Source: Citrobacter tructae (GTDB taxonomy: Bacteria; Pseudomonadota; Gammaproteobacteria; Enterobacterales; Enterobacteriaceae). Taken from it: DNA of 64,000 nucleotides. How positions within the stretch are numbered: position 1 is the first letter of the stretch; every line of letters starts with the position of its first letter. The stretch spans positions 4,526,001-4,590,000 of the forward strand of contig NZ_CP038469.1 of the NCBI RefSeq assembly GCF_004684345.1, written 5' to 3'. The translations under genes and the position numbers were made by a program. The notes below the pieces were generated by a model. The model was not told the DNA's origin. It was given only the letters and a program-made list of their open reading frames with translations, and searched no databases. This document shows positions 1-8,473 of the stretch, in pieces.

Positions 1-984
1 CATAATGCTGAAGCTTGCCGAAATATGCAGGTATTGCTGCAAAAAGAGCGCCCGGATATTGTTCACTTTCATAATATCTATCATCAGCTCACGCCAGCGT
101 TGATTAAAGTGGCGCGTAATTTTGGCTGTAAAACGGTGTTAACCGCCCATGACTATAAGATTGTTTGCCCCTCCTACTCAATGCTACGTGACGGTAAAGT
201 GTGCGATGCCTGCATAACCGGGACGGTTTTCAATGCGTTCAGATACCGCTGTCAGGAAGGCTCTGCCGCAAAGAGCTTACTGCTCTCTTTAGAGGCCACC
301 TGGCAATACATCGCCCAAAATTATCAGGCGCTGGATGTGATTGTGTCCCCCAGCGCATTTTTACGCGGCATTTTGCTACGCACGCTACCGAATTCGCGTA
401 TTGATGTGATCGTCAATGGCGTAGACGACAGCCAGCCTGTCGATGAGGCCAACGATGAGGGCTATTTACTGTACTTCGGTCGCCTGAGCCGCGAAAAGGG
501 GGTGGCAACGTTGTTGGCAGCCCATCAGAAAATGCGTAACCCGGCGACGCTGAAAATTGTCGGCCACGGCCCGCTACATGACGAGTTGGCCGCTAAATAT
601 CCTGACGTGGAGTTTTTAGGATATGTGCAGCAAGGAGAAGGCCTTAATAAGCTGATTAAGCATGCCCGGGCGGTGATCCTGCCTTCAGAGTGTTATGAAA
701 ACTGTTCGATGGCGGTATTAGAGGCAATGTCTTTTGCGAAGCCGGTAATTGGCTCACGCATTGGCGGGATCCCTGAACAAATTCGTGATGGTGTTGAAGG
801 GGTTTTATTTACGCCGGGCAATGCGCAGGAACTGGCGGAGGCGATGGATGTACTGGTTGAAGAACCGGAGAAAGCACGAGTGATGGGCTTGAATGGACGT
901 CAACGGCTGAGTGAGAAATATGCGCTCAGCAAGCATATGGAGATGTTGCTGGTATTGTATAAAGAACTGCTGGGCAGGCCATAG
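1..984 (+). CDS. Glycosyltransferase family 4 (GT-B fold), 5' end outside the window
   Basis: The reading frame is open from base 1, so the N-terminus lies upstream; the first internal ATG is at 25. The visible 327 residues are most of a GT-B enzyme of the GT4 type, which transfers a sugar from a nucleotide-sugar donor to a growing surface glycan on the cytoplasmic side of the inner membrane. Seen: an HFHN segment and a THDY-like loop typical of the N-terminal acceptor domain, a YFGRLSREKG donor-domain strand, and the E-x7-E motif (YE-NCSMAVL-EA) that contacts the donor. The next gene, another GT4, begins 1 base after its stop, so they are cotranscribed. The sugar and linkage cannot be read from sequence. 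Confidence 0.85.
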   Translation, partial: HNAEACRNMQVLLQKERPDIVHFHNIYHQLTPALIKVARNFGCKTVLTAHDYKIVCPSYSMLRDGKVCDACITGTVFNAFRYRCQEGSAAKSLLLSLEATWQYIAQNYQALDVIVSPSAFLRGILLRTLPNSRIDVIVNGVDDSQPVDEANDEGYLLYFGRLSREKGVATLLAAHQKMRNPATLKIVGHGPLHDELAAKYPDVEFLGYVQQGEGLNKLIKHARAVILPSECYENCSMAVLEAMSFAKPVIGSRIGGIPEQIRDGVEGVLFTPGNAQELAEAMDVLVEEPEKARVMGLNGRQRLSEKYALSKHMEMLLVLYKELLGRP

Positions 985-985
985 T

Positions 986-2098
986 ATGCGTAAAAAAATA
1001 ACGGTATTTGGTACTCGTGGTATTCCTGATGTACTGGGTGGGGTGGAAACGCACTGCCAGCATCTTTATCCGGCAATTAAGCAGTTGTGTGATGTTGATA
1101 TTTGCGTGATCGCCCGCTCACCGTATGTGAATTACACACGCTCATCGTATAAGAACGTCGAAACCTATGCGCTGTGGGCGCCTAAGAAGCGCTCACTTGA
1201 AGCAATTGTTCATTCCGTTTTAGCCGCGTTCAGAACGTGCGTTGATCGTTCGGATATTGTGCACGTCCATGCTATCGGCCCGGGGTTGGTTATTCCGTTG
1301 TTGCGCCTGCTGGGTAAAAAGGTGGTTTTCACTCACCATGGTCCTGACTACGATCGTCAGAAATGGGGATACGTCGCCAAGAAAATATTATTACTCGGTG
1401 AACGCTGGGCGGTGAGGTATGCCAGTGAGGTGATCGTTATTTCAGAGGTTATTAATCAACTGATCCAGAAAAAACATGGTCGCTATGACGCGCATTTAAT
1501 TCACAATGGCGTGAACGAACCGCGAGCGCTATCACAACACACTCTTCATAACACGCTGTCCCGCTATGGACTCCAGCCGAAAAATTATCTGGTGGTGGTG
1601 GGGCGATTCGTGGAAGAAAAAGGCATGCATGATGCCATTTCAGCCTATCAACAAAGCGGTATGACTATGCCGTTGGTATTAATCGGCGATGCGGATCACC
1701 CAACCGAATACAGTATTCGTCTCAAGCAGCAGGCCGCCGATACGCCAGGCGTGGTGATGACTGGATTTTTACGCGGCGATGAGTTGCAGGCGGTGTTTTC
1801 GCAGGCAAAACTATTTGTAATGCCTTCATATCACGAGGGGTTACCGATAGCGCTGCTGGAGGCCATGTCCTTTTCTCTGCCAGCGGTGGTGAGCGATATT
1901 CCTGCGAATCTGGAAGTACAGTTACCCGCAGAGGCGTATTTTCAGGTGGGCAATTTGACCCATCTGGCCGAGAAAATGACGGCGTGGGCAGCAGTAAATA
2001 GCGTTGACTATAGTGTATATTTGAAAAACTATAACTGGCATGAAATCGCCAGAAAAACAATCAACGTCTATCACTCTATTGATAAAGATATAGGTTAA
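986..2098 (+). CDS. Glycosyltransferase family 4, second enzyme of the polysaccharide locus
   Basis: A 370-residue GT-B glycosyltransferase. I place the start at ATG 986 (MRKKITVFGTRG), one base after the previous stop, rather than at an in-frame ATG at 911 that would overlap the upstream gene. The N-terminus TRGIPDVLGGVETH is the glycine-rich acceptor-domain loop common in rhamnosyl/galactosyl-transferase-like GT4 proteins, and the C-terminal domain carries the E-x7-E donor motif (HE-GLPIALL-EA). Close spacing on both sides puts it in one operon with the neighbouring glycosyltransferase and the membrane protein that follows. Role in exopolysaccharide or O-glycan synthesis is inferred from family and context. 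Confidence 0.88.
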   Translation: MRKKITVFGTRGIPDVLGGVETHCQHLYPAIKQLCDVDICVIARSPYVNYTRSSYKNVETYALWAPKKRSLEAIVHSVLAAFRTCVDRSDIVHVHAIGPGLVIPLLRLLGKKVVFTHHGPDYDRQKWGYVAKKILLLGERWAVRYASEVIVISEVINQLIQKKHGRYDAHLIHNGVNEPRALSQHTLHNTLSRYGLQPKNYLVVVGRFVEEKGMHDAISAYQQSGMTMPLVLIGDADHPTEYSIRLKQQAADTPGVVMTGFLRGDELQAVFSQAKLFVMPSYHEGLPIALLEAMSFSLPAVVSDIPANLEVQLPAEAYFQVGNLTHLAEKMTAWAAVNSVDYSVYLKNYNWHEIARKTINVYHSIDKDIG

Positions 2099-2100
2099 TT

Positions 2101-2508
2101 TTGCCCAGTCCTCAGAACCGCCCGCCTGTCATTGAACGATTTTATGCTCAACTTGATGAGAAGATCGCGGAGGAGTTGACCCCGGAACAAAAAGACGGGG
2201 TAGAGAAAGCGGTACTTGCCATTTCCCTGGGGTCGAGACACCAGGTTGATATTCGCAGAAGCTTTCCTTTTTTCGGTAAGCGTTTTTACCTGGTCTTTTT
2301 ATTTGGCAGGGATTTACGTCAGCAACATCGCCAGGAATCGACTTTATCGAGGATCCTGCTCACATTTTTGCTGCTGTTCGCCGTGTTGTTCGTCACCTGC
2401 TGCGTATTGCTGACGCTTTACATGATCAAATCAGCGTTGGGTATTGATGTATTCCAGAATTTTCACGTGGGTATTTGGGACTGGTGGCTAAGCCTGAAAA
2501 ACCACTAG
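2101..2508 (+). CDS. Small membrane protein of the polysaccharide operon, function unknown
   Basis: A 135-residue protein beginning at a TTG codon two bases after the previous stop; no ATG lies near the start of the frame, so TTG is the best choice. The first 80 residues are soluble and charged. One hydrophobic helix (about residues 85-112, LLTFLLLFAVLFVTCC...) is followed by a short aromatic tail with GIWDWW. I do not recognise the family. Its position between glycosyltransferases and a secreted DUF4832-type protein suggests an accessory part in glycan assembly or export, which is inference only. Confidence 0.65.
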   Translation: MPSPQNRPPVIERFYAQLDEKIAEELTPEQKDGVEKAVLAISLGSRHQVDIRRSFPFFGKRFYLVFLFGRDLRQQHRQESTLSRILLTFLLLFAVLFVTCCVLLTLYMIKSALGIDVFQNFHVGIWDWWLSLKNH

Positions 2509-2539
2509 CGTTAACCAACCGGTGGAGGGCGTTGCTACG

Positions 2540-3931
2540 ATGAAGAGTCAATGGGTTTCTGCGCTGTTGTGTCTGTTCTGCCCGCTGACGGTAATGGCTG
2601 CATTAACGACCGTCACCCCTAAAGCCGTGACCGGCCCGCTGACTAACCCCGGGATAGGGGTGGCCAGTTTTCATCAGGGTTATGGTGAAACACTGGGCCT
2701 GGCGGATTACCCCAATACCGGGTTTGAATATGAACGTTTCTACTGGCGGGAACTGGAGCCCGTGGAAGGCCAGTACAATTTTGCACTGGTTGATGATGCC
2801 TTCAAATACGCGGCGGCACATCGGCCCGCGATGAACGTAGGGCTGCGGTTTATGGCGCTTGCGGAGCCGGAAAGCGGTCCGCAGATCCCTGACTGGCTGA
2901 TTAAAAAAGGGGTGAAAGGCACATGGACACCCGATCATAAAACCTTTGCCCCGGATCTCGACGATCCCCTGTTTATTGCCTACAGCCAACGGCTGCTGAA
3001 TGCCTTTGGCAAGCGTTACGATGGTAATCAGAATCTGGCTTTTGTGGATATCGGCATGGTGGGATCGTGGGGAGAATGGCATAACAGCAACTTTCCGACG
3101 CTGAAACCCTTGCTGGAAAGATACACGACGGCTCAATTGGATCGCTATGTCGCCATGCACTTTGCTGCATTTCCCGTGACGCCAAAAATTATGTTGATGA
3201 GCGGTGGGCAAAGCCTGGCCAATGCGGTGGCGCGAGGGGCGGGATGGCGCACGGACTGTTGGGGCGACCTGCGTGTGTTTTCTGATAGCTGGAATCATAT
3301 GCATGATGATTACCCACAACGATTGCTGGCCGCTCAGAAAAGTTATTCAGGGTTCGATGATGCCTGGAAACGATCGCCGGTGAGTCTGGAAATATGCTCG
3401 TATATGCTGGACTGGAAAAATACTTTTCACTACACGCGTGCTGAAGTTCAGGGCATTTTTGACTGGGCGGTAAATCATCATGCCAGTACCCTCAACCTGA
3501 AATCGAGAACTGTGCCCGCTGAGTATCGATCCATTGTCGATGATGCATTGACAAAGCTGGGCTATCGCTTTCGTTTGGCCTCCCTGAGTCACGAATCAGT
3601 ATGGGAAAACGGCCAAACGCTGGCGCTGGCGAGCACCTGGTATAATGACGGGATTGCACCGATTTACCTCCCTTACACGCTGTCATTTCGCATTATTAAT
3701 GATGCTAATAAGGTGGTTGCCCAGGGGAATTCGCCGGAAGACATTCGTCACTGGCTACCGGGCAAACATCAGTTGAATTATTCGCTACCCATGCCCGGTG
3801 CGTTGCCGAGAGGAAATTACTTTATTGAGGTGGCGATCGTAGATAACTCGGGCGCTGCAAGAATTAACTTTGCCAATGAAGGGAAGCAGAGCAGCGGTTG
3901 GTATCGGGTATCGTCGCTGACAGTGCGTTAA
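2540..3931 (+). CDS. Secreted DUF4832-family protein, glycoside-hydrolase-like
   Basis: 463 residues with a classic signal peptide (KSQWVSALLCLFCPLTVMAA, cleavage after about residue 21). The start is set at ATG 2540 because GGAGGG lies 10 bases upstream; an in-frame GTG at 2522 would include the ribosome-binding site. The mature protein begins with a TIM-barrel-like part (GFEYERFYWRELEPVEGQYNF, GMVGSWGEWH) characteristic of DUF4874/DUF4832 proteins found in exopolysaccharide loci, and ends with a beta-sandwich of about 130 residues. It is probably periplasmic and acts on the glycan made by the upstream transferases. Catalytic activity is not established for the family, so I do not assign a reaction. 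Confidence 0.75.
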   Translation: MKSQWVSALLCLFCPLTVMAALTTVTPKAVTGPLTNPGIGVASFHQGYGETLGLADYPNTGFEYERFYWRELEPVEGQYNFALVDDAFKYAAAHRPAMNVGLRFMALAEPESGPQIPDWLIKKGVKGTWTPDHKTFAPDLDDPLFIAYSQRLLNAFGKRYDGNQNLAFVDIGMVGSWGEWHNSNFPTLKPLLERYTTAQLDRYVAMHFAAFPVTPKIMLMSGGQSLANAVARGAGWRTDCWGDLRVFSDSWNHMHDDYPQRLLAAQKSYSGFDDAWKRSPVSLEICSYMLDWKNTFHYTRAEVQGIFDWAVNHHASTLNLKSRTVPAEYRSIVDDALTKLGYRFRLASLSHESVWENGQTLALASTWYNDGIAPIYLPYTLSFRIINDANKVVAQGNSPEDIRHWLPGKHQLNYSLPMPGALPRGNYFIEVAIVDNSGAARINFANEGKQSSGWYRVSSLTVR

Positions 3932-3932
3932 G

Positions 3933-3975
3933 CAGCGGCAATGCACCTGCATTCAGGCACATTGCCGCTGGGTTT
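3933..3975. terminator. Bidirectional terminator hairpin between the DUF4832 gene and galE
   Basis: An 11-bp perfect inverted repeat (CAGCGGCAATG at 3933-3943 with CATTGCCGCTG at 3960-3970), with a further CCTG/CAGG pairing inside the loop and GGTTTT after the plus-strand arm. It sits between the stops of two convergent genes. Confidence 0.75.
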
Positions 3976-4991
3976 TAAACCTGATAACCAGTAGGGTTAT
4001 TTTTTTGCCAGTTCCATGTGTCGCGCATCATGTCGTCAAGAGTGTGGGTAGCCTGCCAGCCCAGCTCTTTGCGCGCCAGTGACGGGTCCGACCAACACTC
4101 GGCGATATCCCCAGGCCTTCTTGCAACAATCTGATAATTTATTGTTGTTTGTGCTGCTTTTTCAAAGGCTGCAATAAGATTCATCACCGAATAGCCGATG
4201 CCGGTTCCGAGGTTAATCACCTTATAAGCCGCGCCTTTATCCTGGCAATCCAAAGCCGCTAAATGACCGGTTGCCAGGTCCATAACATGAATATAATCAC
4301 GTACCCCTGTGCCATCCGGGGTCGGGTAGTCATTGCCAAACACCGATACGGTTTCTAGCTTGCCAATGGCGACCTGAGAAATATACGGAACCAGGTTATT
4401 GGGAATACCGTTCGGATCTTCACCGATTCGGCCTGATGGGTGGGCACCGACGGGGTTAAAATAGCGCAAACAGGTGATGCGAAACTCGGGATGTGCGCGG
4501 GAAAAATCCGCCAGAATCTGTTCGGCCATTAATTTGGAGGTGCCATACGGATTGGTTGTGCCTCCGGTGCGTGATTGTTCGCTGAGCGGCACGCTTTCCG
4601 GATCGCCGTAAACCGTTGCGGAAGAGCTGAATATCAGGCTGTTAACACCCGCAGCCTGCATCTCACTCAGTAAAACCAGCGTCCCATTGACATTATTATC
4701 ATAATAAGCAAGTGGTTTTTTTATTGACTCTGAAACTGATTTTAATCCTGCAAAATGAATAACATCGGTAATATCATGATGCGAGAAAATTGTGCTTAAT
4801 TCCTCTCTGTTCAGGATGTCGGCGATGTAGACAATAGGTTCTCTACCGGTGAGTTCCGCGACCCGATTTAATGATGTTTGCGAGGCATTTGAGAGGTTAT
4901 CGATGACCACAACCTCATCACCTCTCTCCAGAAGTGTCAGAACGGTATGTGAGCCAATATAACCCGCGCCACCTGTGACAAGAATTGCCAT
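3975..4991 (-). CDS. galE: UDP-glucose 4-epimerase
   Basis: 338 residues, the same length as E. coli GalE. It interconverts UDP-glucose and UDP-galactose with bound NAD+. Seen: the GxxGxxG Rossmann motif at residues 7-13 (GGAGYIG), the SSSATVYG serine/threonine strand, the YxxxK catalytic pair (YGTSK), RYFNPVGAHPSG and GTGVRDYIHVMDLA, all signatures of the short-chain epimerase family. It is clearly diverged from the gal-operon enzyme and there are no other gal genes nearby, so it is most likely the paralogue that supplies UDP-galactose to the polysaccharide locus. It lies downstream of the propeller-protein gene on the same strand with a 68-base gap. Confidence 0.93.
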   Translation of the reverse strand: MAILVTGGAGYIGSHTVLTLLERGDEVVVIDNLSNASQTSLNRVAELTGREPIVYIADILNREELSTIFSHHDITDVIHFAGLKSVSESIKKPLAYYDNNVNGTLVLLSEMQAAGVNSLIFSSSATVYGDPESVPLSEQSRTGGTTNPYGTSKLMAEQILADFSRAHPEFRITCLRYFNPVGAHPSGRIGEDPNGIPNNLVPYISQVAIGKLETVSVFGNDYPTPDGTGVRDYIHVMDLATGHLAALDCQDKGAAYKVINLGTGIGYSVMNLIAAFEKAAQTTINYQIVARRPGDIAECWSDPSLARKELGWQATHTLDDMMRDTWNWQKNNPTGYQV

Positions 4992-5059
4992 ACAGCCTCC
5001 AGAGAAATCGTATGAAAAAACGTAGATTCACCAATGCCACAGTTGTAGATGAAAAATTA

Positions 5060-5995
5060 TCAGTGGCGTCTGGTCAGGTATAAATTTCTGTATTTCACCA
5101 TGCACTTATAAGATATTTTTTTGAGTACGGATAAAAAGCTGAATGTGCTTATTTTGCTATCATAGACAATATAGCCATCCGTGAAGTTTAACGTGTGAAC
5201 ACCGTCGCTTTGGTTGATGGTGGCATTGATCTGTGCAACCAGATTTTCATCAAAATTCGAGGCGTTTAGTGAAGCTAATTCTTTGATGTAAATCGATTTT
5301 CCATAAGTTTCTGGTGTGCATTCCTGAGTGAGAAAGTACATTTTGCTGTCGATGCTATGGGCCGCGCCCGCTCCCCGCTGATGCGGATTGCATAGTCGCA
5401 AGGCGGGCGTTATTTTCTGCCATGGACCGCTTACACTATCAGCAGTATGGATCATCAACTCATTATTCATTGTCGTCGACAACAGATAACAGGCATCATT
5501 AAGTGAAATAAACACGTTATCTGTTAATGCAGTGCCAGAAATTAATACTTTAATGGGCTTCCAGCACCGAGGGAAATCAACGCACTGGAATAAGATAACT
5601 TCTTTTCTTTCTGACGACTCAGGGATCATAAAAAGTTGGTCATTGACCTTAAAGATAAAAGGAAAAGATAAATGACATTTTAGATAATCAAAACCGTCGA
5701 GTTTCATGTCGTCGAGTTCAACTAAATCGGCATCAAGTATACGGCAGCGCAGTATTCCCTTCGAATTACGAAAGCTTAATGCTTCATAAAAAATATAAAT
5801 CTTATTATCTCGTTCAATGATGAAAGGATCGGCTTGGAAAGTATATTTCTTTTTTAACTGCTGAGCAGGAGTGTGGCTCAGGATATCCAGCGTGTTGCAG
5901 GGAAATGAGTGTGTACCATTATCCTTAATAATCATGATGTCCCACGACTCATGATAAAAAAGCATATTTATTATTTTTTTATATTTGGCTTGCAT
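5060..5995 (-). CDS. Five-bladed beta-propeller (GH43-like) protein
   Basis: About 311 residues. I choose the ATG at 5995 (MQAKYKK), which has AAGGA about 10 bases upstream; a TTG at 6022 is an alternative. The sequence carries blades typical of the GH43/glucosamine-inositolphosphorylceramide-transferase N-terminal propeller: QADPFIIERDNKIYIFYE, LSFPFIFKVNDQLFMIPES and GAGAAHSIDSKMYFLTQE. In bacteria such domains occur in polysaccharide loci, alone or joined to transferase domains; no second domain is seen here. There is no signal peptide. AT-rich composition relative to the flanks suggests acquisition with a glycan locus. Substrate unknown. It is followed by galE on the same strand. Confidence 0.65.
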   Translation of the reverse strand: MQAKYKKIINMLFYHESWDIMIIKDNGTHSFPCNTLDILSHTPAQQLKKKYTFQADPFIIERDNKIYIFYEALSFRNSKGILRCRILDADLVELDDMKLDGFDYLKCHLSFPFIFKVNDQLFMIPESSERKEVILFQCVDFPRCWKPIKVLISGTALTDNVFISLNDACYLLSTTMNNELMIHTADSVSGPWQKITPALRLCNPHQRGAGAAHSIDSKMYFLTQECTPETYGKSIYIKELASLNASNFDENLVAQINATINQSDGVHTLNFTDGYIVYDSKISTFSFLSVLKKISYKCMVKYRNLYLTRRH

Positions 5996-6028
5996 TCGCA
6001 CCTGTTCCTTTTGTTGCTTCAACTCACT

Positions 6029-6178
6029 AAGAGCCTATCCCATTAGGGCTATTTTGCTTGCCATTTCGAACCTGGGCAGTGCTCAGAATCCTCACGTACT
6101 ACGTGTACGTTCCGGTTCTTCCGCGCAGGCCGTGTTCAAACTGTCTGCGCCAATAACGCCTATTGGGATAGGCTCTAA
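6029..6178. repeat. MITE-like 150-bp element with terminal inverted repeats
   Basis: The ends are inverted copies: GAGCCTATCCCATTAGG at 6031 onward, and a right end whose reverse complement reads GAGCCTATCCCAATAGGCG. The interior contains the local palindrome TACTACGTGTACGTT and no coding frame. The unit resembles a non-coding repeat dispersed in Citrobacter/Enterobacter-type genomes; I know of no standard name. It starts 33 bases upstream of the propeller-gene start codon, so it lies in that gene's promoter region. Confidence 0.7.
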
Positions 6179-6305
6179 GTACCGATATGGCAACATTAAC
6201 GGCTAGTTTAAAAGCTAGTAGCAAGTGTGTTTTTTGTCCACTAACAGAAATAGTAGGGAGGGAAGGTGTGACGTTGCCAGAGCATCCTTGCTCCAGATGA
6301 AGGTT

Positions 6306-6941
6306 TTACTCGAAATGCACCTGCGGATTATCTGCCAGTGAAACGTACGTTTTGCTGTTTTTATCCAGTGTACGGATCTCACCGCTTTCAATGTCGTACA
6401 CCCAACCGTGCAGGCGCAGCGCATTATTACGCAGTCCGACAGCGACTGATGGATGCGTTTTAATATTATTCAACTGAGCGATAACGTTCTCTTCCACCAT
6501 GGCATTAACTTTATCGGTTTCGTTATCCCAGGTTTTCTTATCGACTACCGCTTTCGCCGCATCGGCATAGTGTAGCCAGTGAGCGACAGCGGGCATCGGA
6601 TCCAGGCACTGGCTGGCGGCAATGGCTTTCATTGCGCCGCAGTTGGAGTGACCACAGATGACGATATCCGTCACGCCTAATGCGACAACCGCGTATTCGA
6701 TGGTGGCAGACACCCCGCCAGGCTCCGGGCCAAAAGAAGGGACGATATTGCCGGCGTTGCGGATAACGAAAAGCTGCCCTGGCTCTTGCTGCGTGACCAG
6801 TTCTGGTACCAGACGGCTGTCTGAACAGGAGATGAAAAGCGCTTTAGGATTCTGGCTGGAGGCCAGGCTGCGAAAGAGTTCCTTACGTTGAGGGAAAATC
6901 TCTTTTTGGAAGTTGAGGAAGCCCTCAATGATATGTTGCAT
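6306..6941 (-). CDS. Beta-class carbonic anhydrase (CynT-like)
   Basis: 211 residues; catalyses reversible hydration of CO2 to bicarbonate in the cytoplasm. The zinc ligands Cys39, His98 and Cys101 and the Asp41-Arg43 dyad are all present (SCSDSR and CGHSNCGAM), with the family sequence VIRNAGNIVPSFGPEPGGVSA between them. It is far closer to E. coli CynT than to Can, but no cyanase (cynS) or cyanate transporter lies beside it, so I give no symbol. It appears monocistronic; the ERIC element sits in its upstream region and AGAGA precedes the ATG. Confidence 0.92.
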   Translation of the reverse strand: MQHIIEGFLNFQKEIFPQRKELFRSLASSQNPKALFISCSDSRLVPELVTQQEPGQLFVIRNAGNIVPSFGPEPGGVSATIEYAVVALGVTDIVICGHSNCGAMKAIAASQCLDPMPAVAHWLHYADAAKAVVDKKTWDNETDKVNAMVEENVIAQLNNIKTHPSVAVGLRNNALRLHGWVYDIESGEIRTLDKNSKTYVSLADNPQVHFE

Positions 6942-7027
6942 AGCAGTGTCTCTTTTCTCTGTTTAAGCAGGTTATGATGAAGATCACACTTTCCAGTGTA
7001 ACACTCGCTGACGGAAGAGGAAGAGTT

Positions 7028-7154
7028 TATACCCGTCATACTTCAAGTTGCATGTGCGTTGACTGCGTTCGCTCACCCGAATCACTTACCTGTGTAAGCT
7101 CATCGGGATTCACTCCCTTGCCGCCTTCTTGCAACTCGAATTATTTAGGGTATA
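7028..7154. repeat. ERIC element (enterobacterial repetitive intergenic consensus), 127 bp
   Basis: Begins TATACCCGTCATACTTCAAG and ends ATTATTTAGGGTATA. The central GTAAGCTCATCGGGATTCAC is a near match to the ERIC core used for typing, and CGCTCACCCGAATCACTTAC is the partner arm. The length is exactly the standard 127 bp with both terminal TATA(C/G)CC ends. It lies between the carbonic-anhydrase start and the C-S lyase stop, within a possible shared transcript. Confidence 0.93.
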
Positions 7155-7221
7155 TAGCAGTTCAGGGAATATCTTGGGGCTATTTTGCCCTGACGGCGCA
7201 GGGCAAATACTGAGCCTGGCG

Positions 7222-8394
7222 CTACACGCCGAGCCTCTTCAGGTATGCCTCTTTTAATCTGTTCATCGCTTCTTCCAGTACAGATCGCGGACAACCAACG
7301 TTTAATCGCATGTGGCCTTCTCCACCAAGGCCATATTGGTGACCTGGCGACAGGCCAAGCCTGGCCTCATGGACAAAAAAAGCGTTGAGTTGCTCATCGC
7401 TGAGGCCCATTTTTTCTGCGTTTAAAAACAGCAGGTAGGATGCGCCGCCATACACAATCGAGATCAAGGGACAGTGCTTTGCAATTTCACTTTTTACATA
7501 CTCTATATTGTCAGCGAGATAGGCCAATAATTTCTGGTGCCAGTCATCACAGTGAGTATAAGCACTGTAAATGGCAGCCTGTTGTAGTGAATGGGTCTCG
7601 GCGAGATAGCAGTTATCAAGGAAATGATAGAACCGATCGCGTAGCTCATCATTTTTAATAATGGCTATTCCGCCTTGTATCGCAGCGGTATTAAAGGTTT
7701 TGCTGATAGAGGCAAGTACGATTGATTGACTGTTTGACGCCTCATTGAGGGTAAAAAATGGGTGGTGTGTCTTACCCGGTAAGGTTAAATCGCAGTGAAC
7801 TTCATCCGCGATCACGATTACGCCAGCGTTGTGACAATAGTCATTTATTTTTTCAAGCGTCTCGCGATGCCATACCATTCCGCCTGGATTATGCGGAGAA
7901 GGAAAAAGAAACATTTTGCACTTTTTAAGTTTCTCTCTGAAATCATGCCAGTCTAATTCGTATCCCCCATCTTTCTCGATTAAGCGGGTTTGTACCAGAT
8001 GTCTGCCGCTGGTTTTGACCAGATTAGGGTAGGGGTCATAGATTGGGCTACAGGTCAAAATATTATCCCCTGAACGGGTGAGTGCCATTAACGATAGCAC
8101 GATGGTTTTGATGACCCCCGGAACAAAATGCACCCAATGTGGCTGGATAGTGCTGTCATACTGCTTCGCATACCAATGGATAACCGCTTCTTTCCATTGT
8201 GGGTAATCCAGGTTGTAGCCTTGAACGGGTTGTTCTATAACAGAACGTAGCGTATTCATAATGGGCTCTGGCGTGACAAAATCCATATCTGCAATCCACA
8301 GCGGTAATACATTGTTGGTGCCATACATCTGTTGTAATTGCCCGTACTTGCGACAATTAACATCCCTTACGACAATATCGTCAAATAAAGACAT
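7222..8394 (-). CDS. MalY/PatB-family PLP-dependent C-S lyase (aminotransferase fold)
   Basis: 390 residues, the family length. Proteins of this group carry out beta-elimination of cystathionine and related thioether amino acids, releasing a thiol, pyruvate and ammonia. Seen: PLWIADMDF at the N-terminus, the NPGG loop at about 169-172, Asp197 in ADEVH pairing with the PLP nitrogen, and Lys232 in the SISKTFN Schiff-base loop. The family usually has SPSKTFN, so this is a slight variant. It lies 80 bases downstream of the NhaC-type antiporter on the same strand, presumably one transcript; why the two are coupled is not evident. Confidence 0.85.
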   Translation of the reverse strand: MSLFDDIVVRDVNCRKYGQLQQMYGTNNVLPLWIADMDFVTPEPIMNTLRSVIEQPVQGYNLDYPQWKEAVIHWYAKQYDSTIQPHWVHFVPGVIKTIVLSLMALTRSGDNILTCSPIYDPYPNLVKTSGRHLVQTRLIEKDGGYELDWHDFREKLKKCKMFLFPSPHNPGGMVWHRETLEKINDYCHNAGVIVIADEVHCDLTLPGKTHHPFFTLNEASNSQSIVLASISKTFNTAAIQGGIAIIKNDELRDRFYHFLDNCYLAETHSLQQAAIYSAYTHCDDWHQKLLAYLADNIEYVKSEIAKHCPLISIVYGGASYLLFLNAEKMGLSDEQLNAFFVHEARLGLSPGHQYGLGGEGHMRLNVGCPRSVLEEAMNRLKEAYLKRLGV

Positions 8395-8473
8395 TGCTAA
8401 CTCCTGGCAGGTCTCTAAAAATAAAATTTACGCAGTGAAACATAAGCGAAGCCTATTTATAAACAGAGTGAGA

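Noticed and set aside
2522..2539. GTG start upstream of the DUF4832 gene
   Set aside because: This segment contains the GGAGGG ribosome-binding site for ATG 2540, which also begins a clean signal peptide.
6974..7213. 79-codon frame over the ERIC element
   Set aside because: It is produced by the ERIC repeat itself, which is non-coding.
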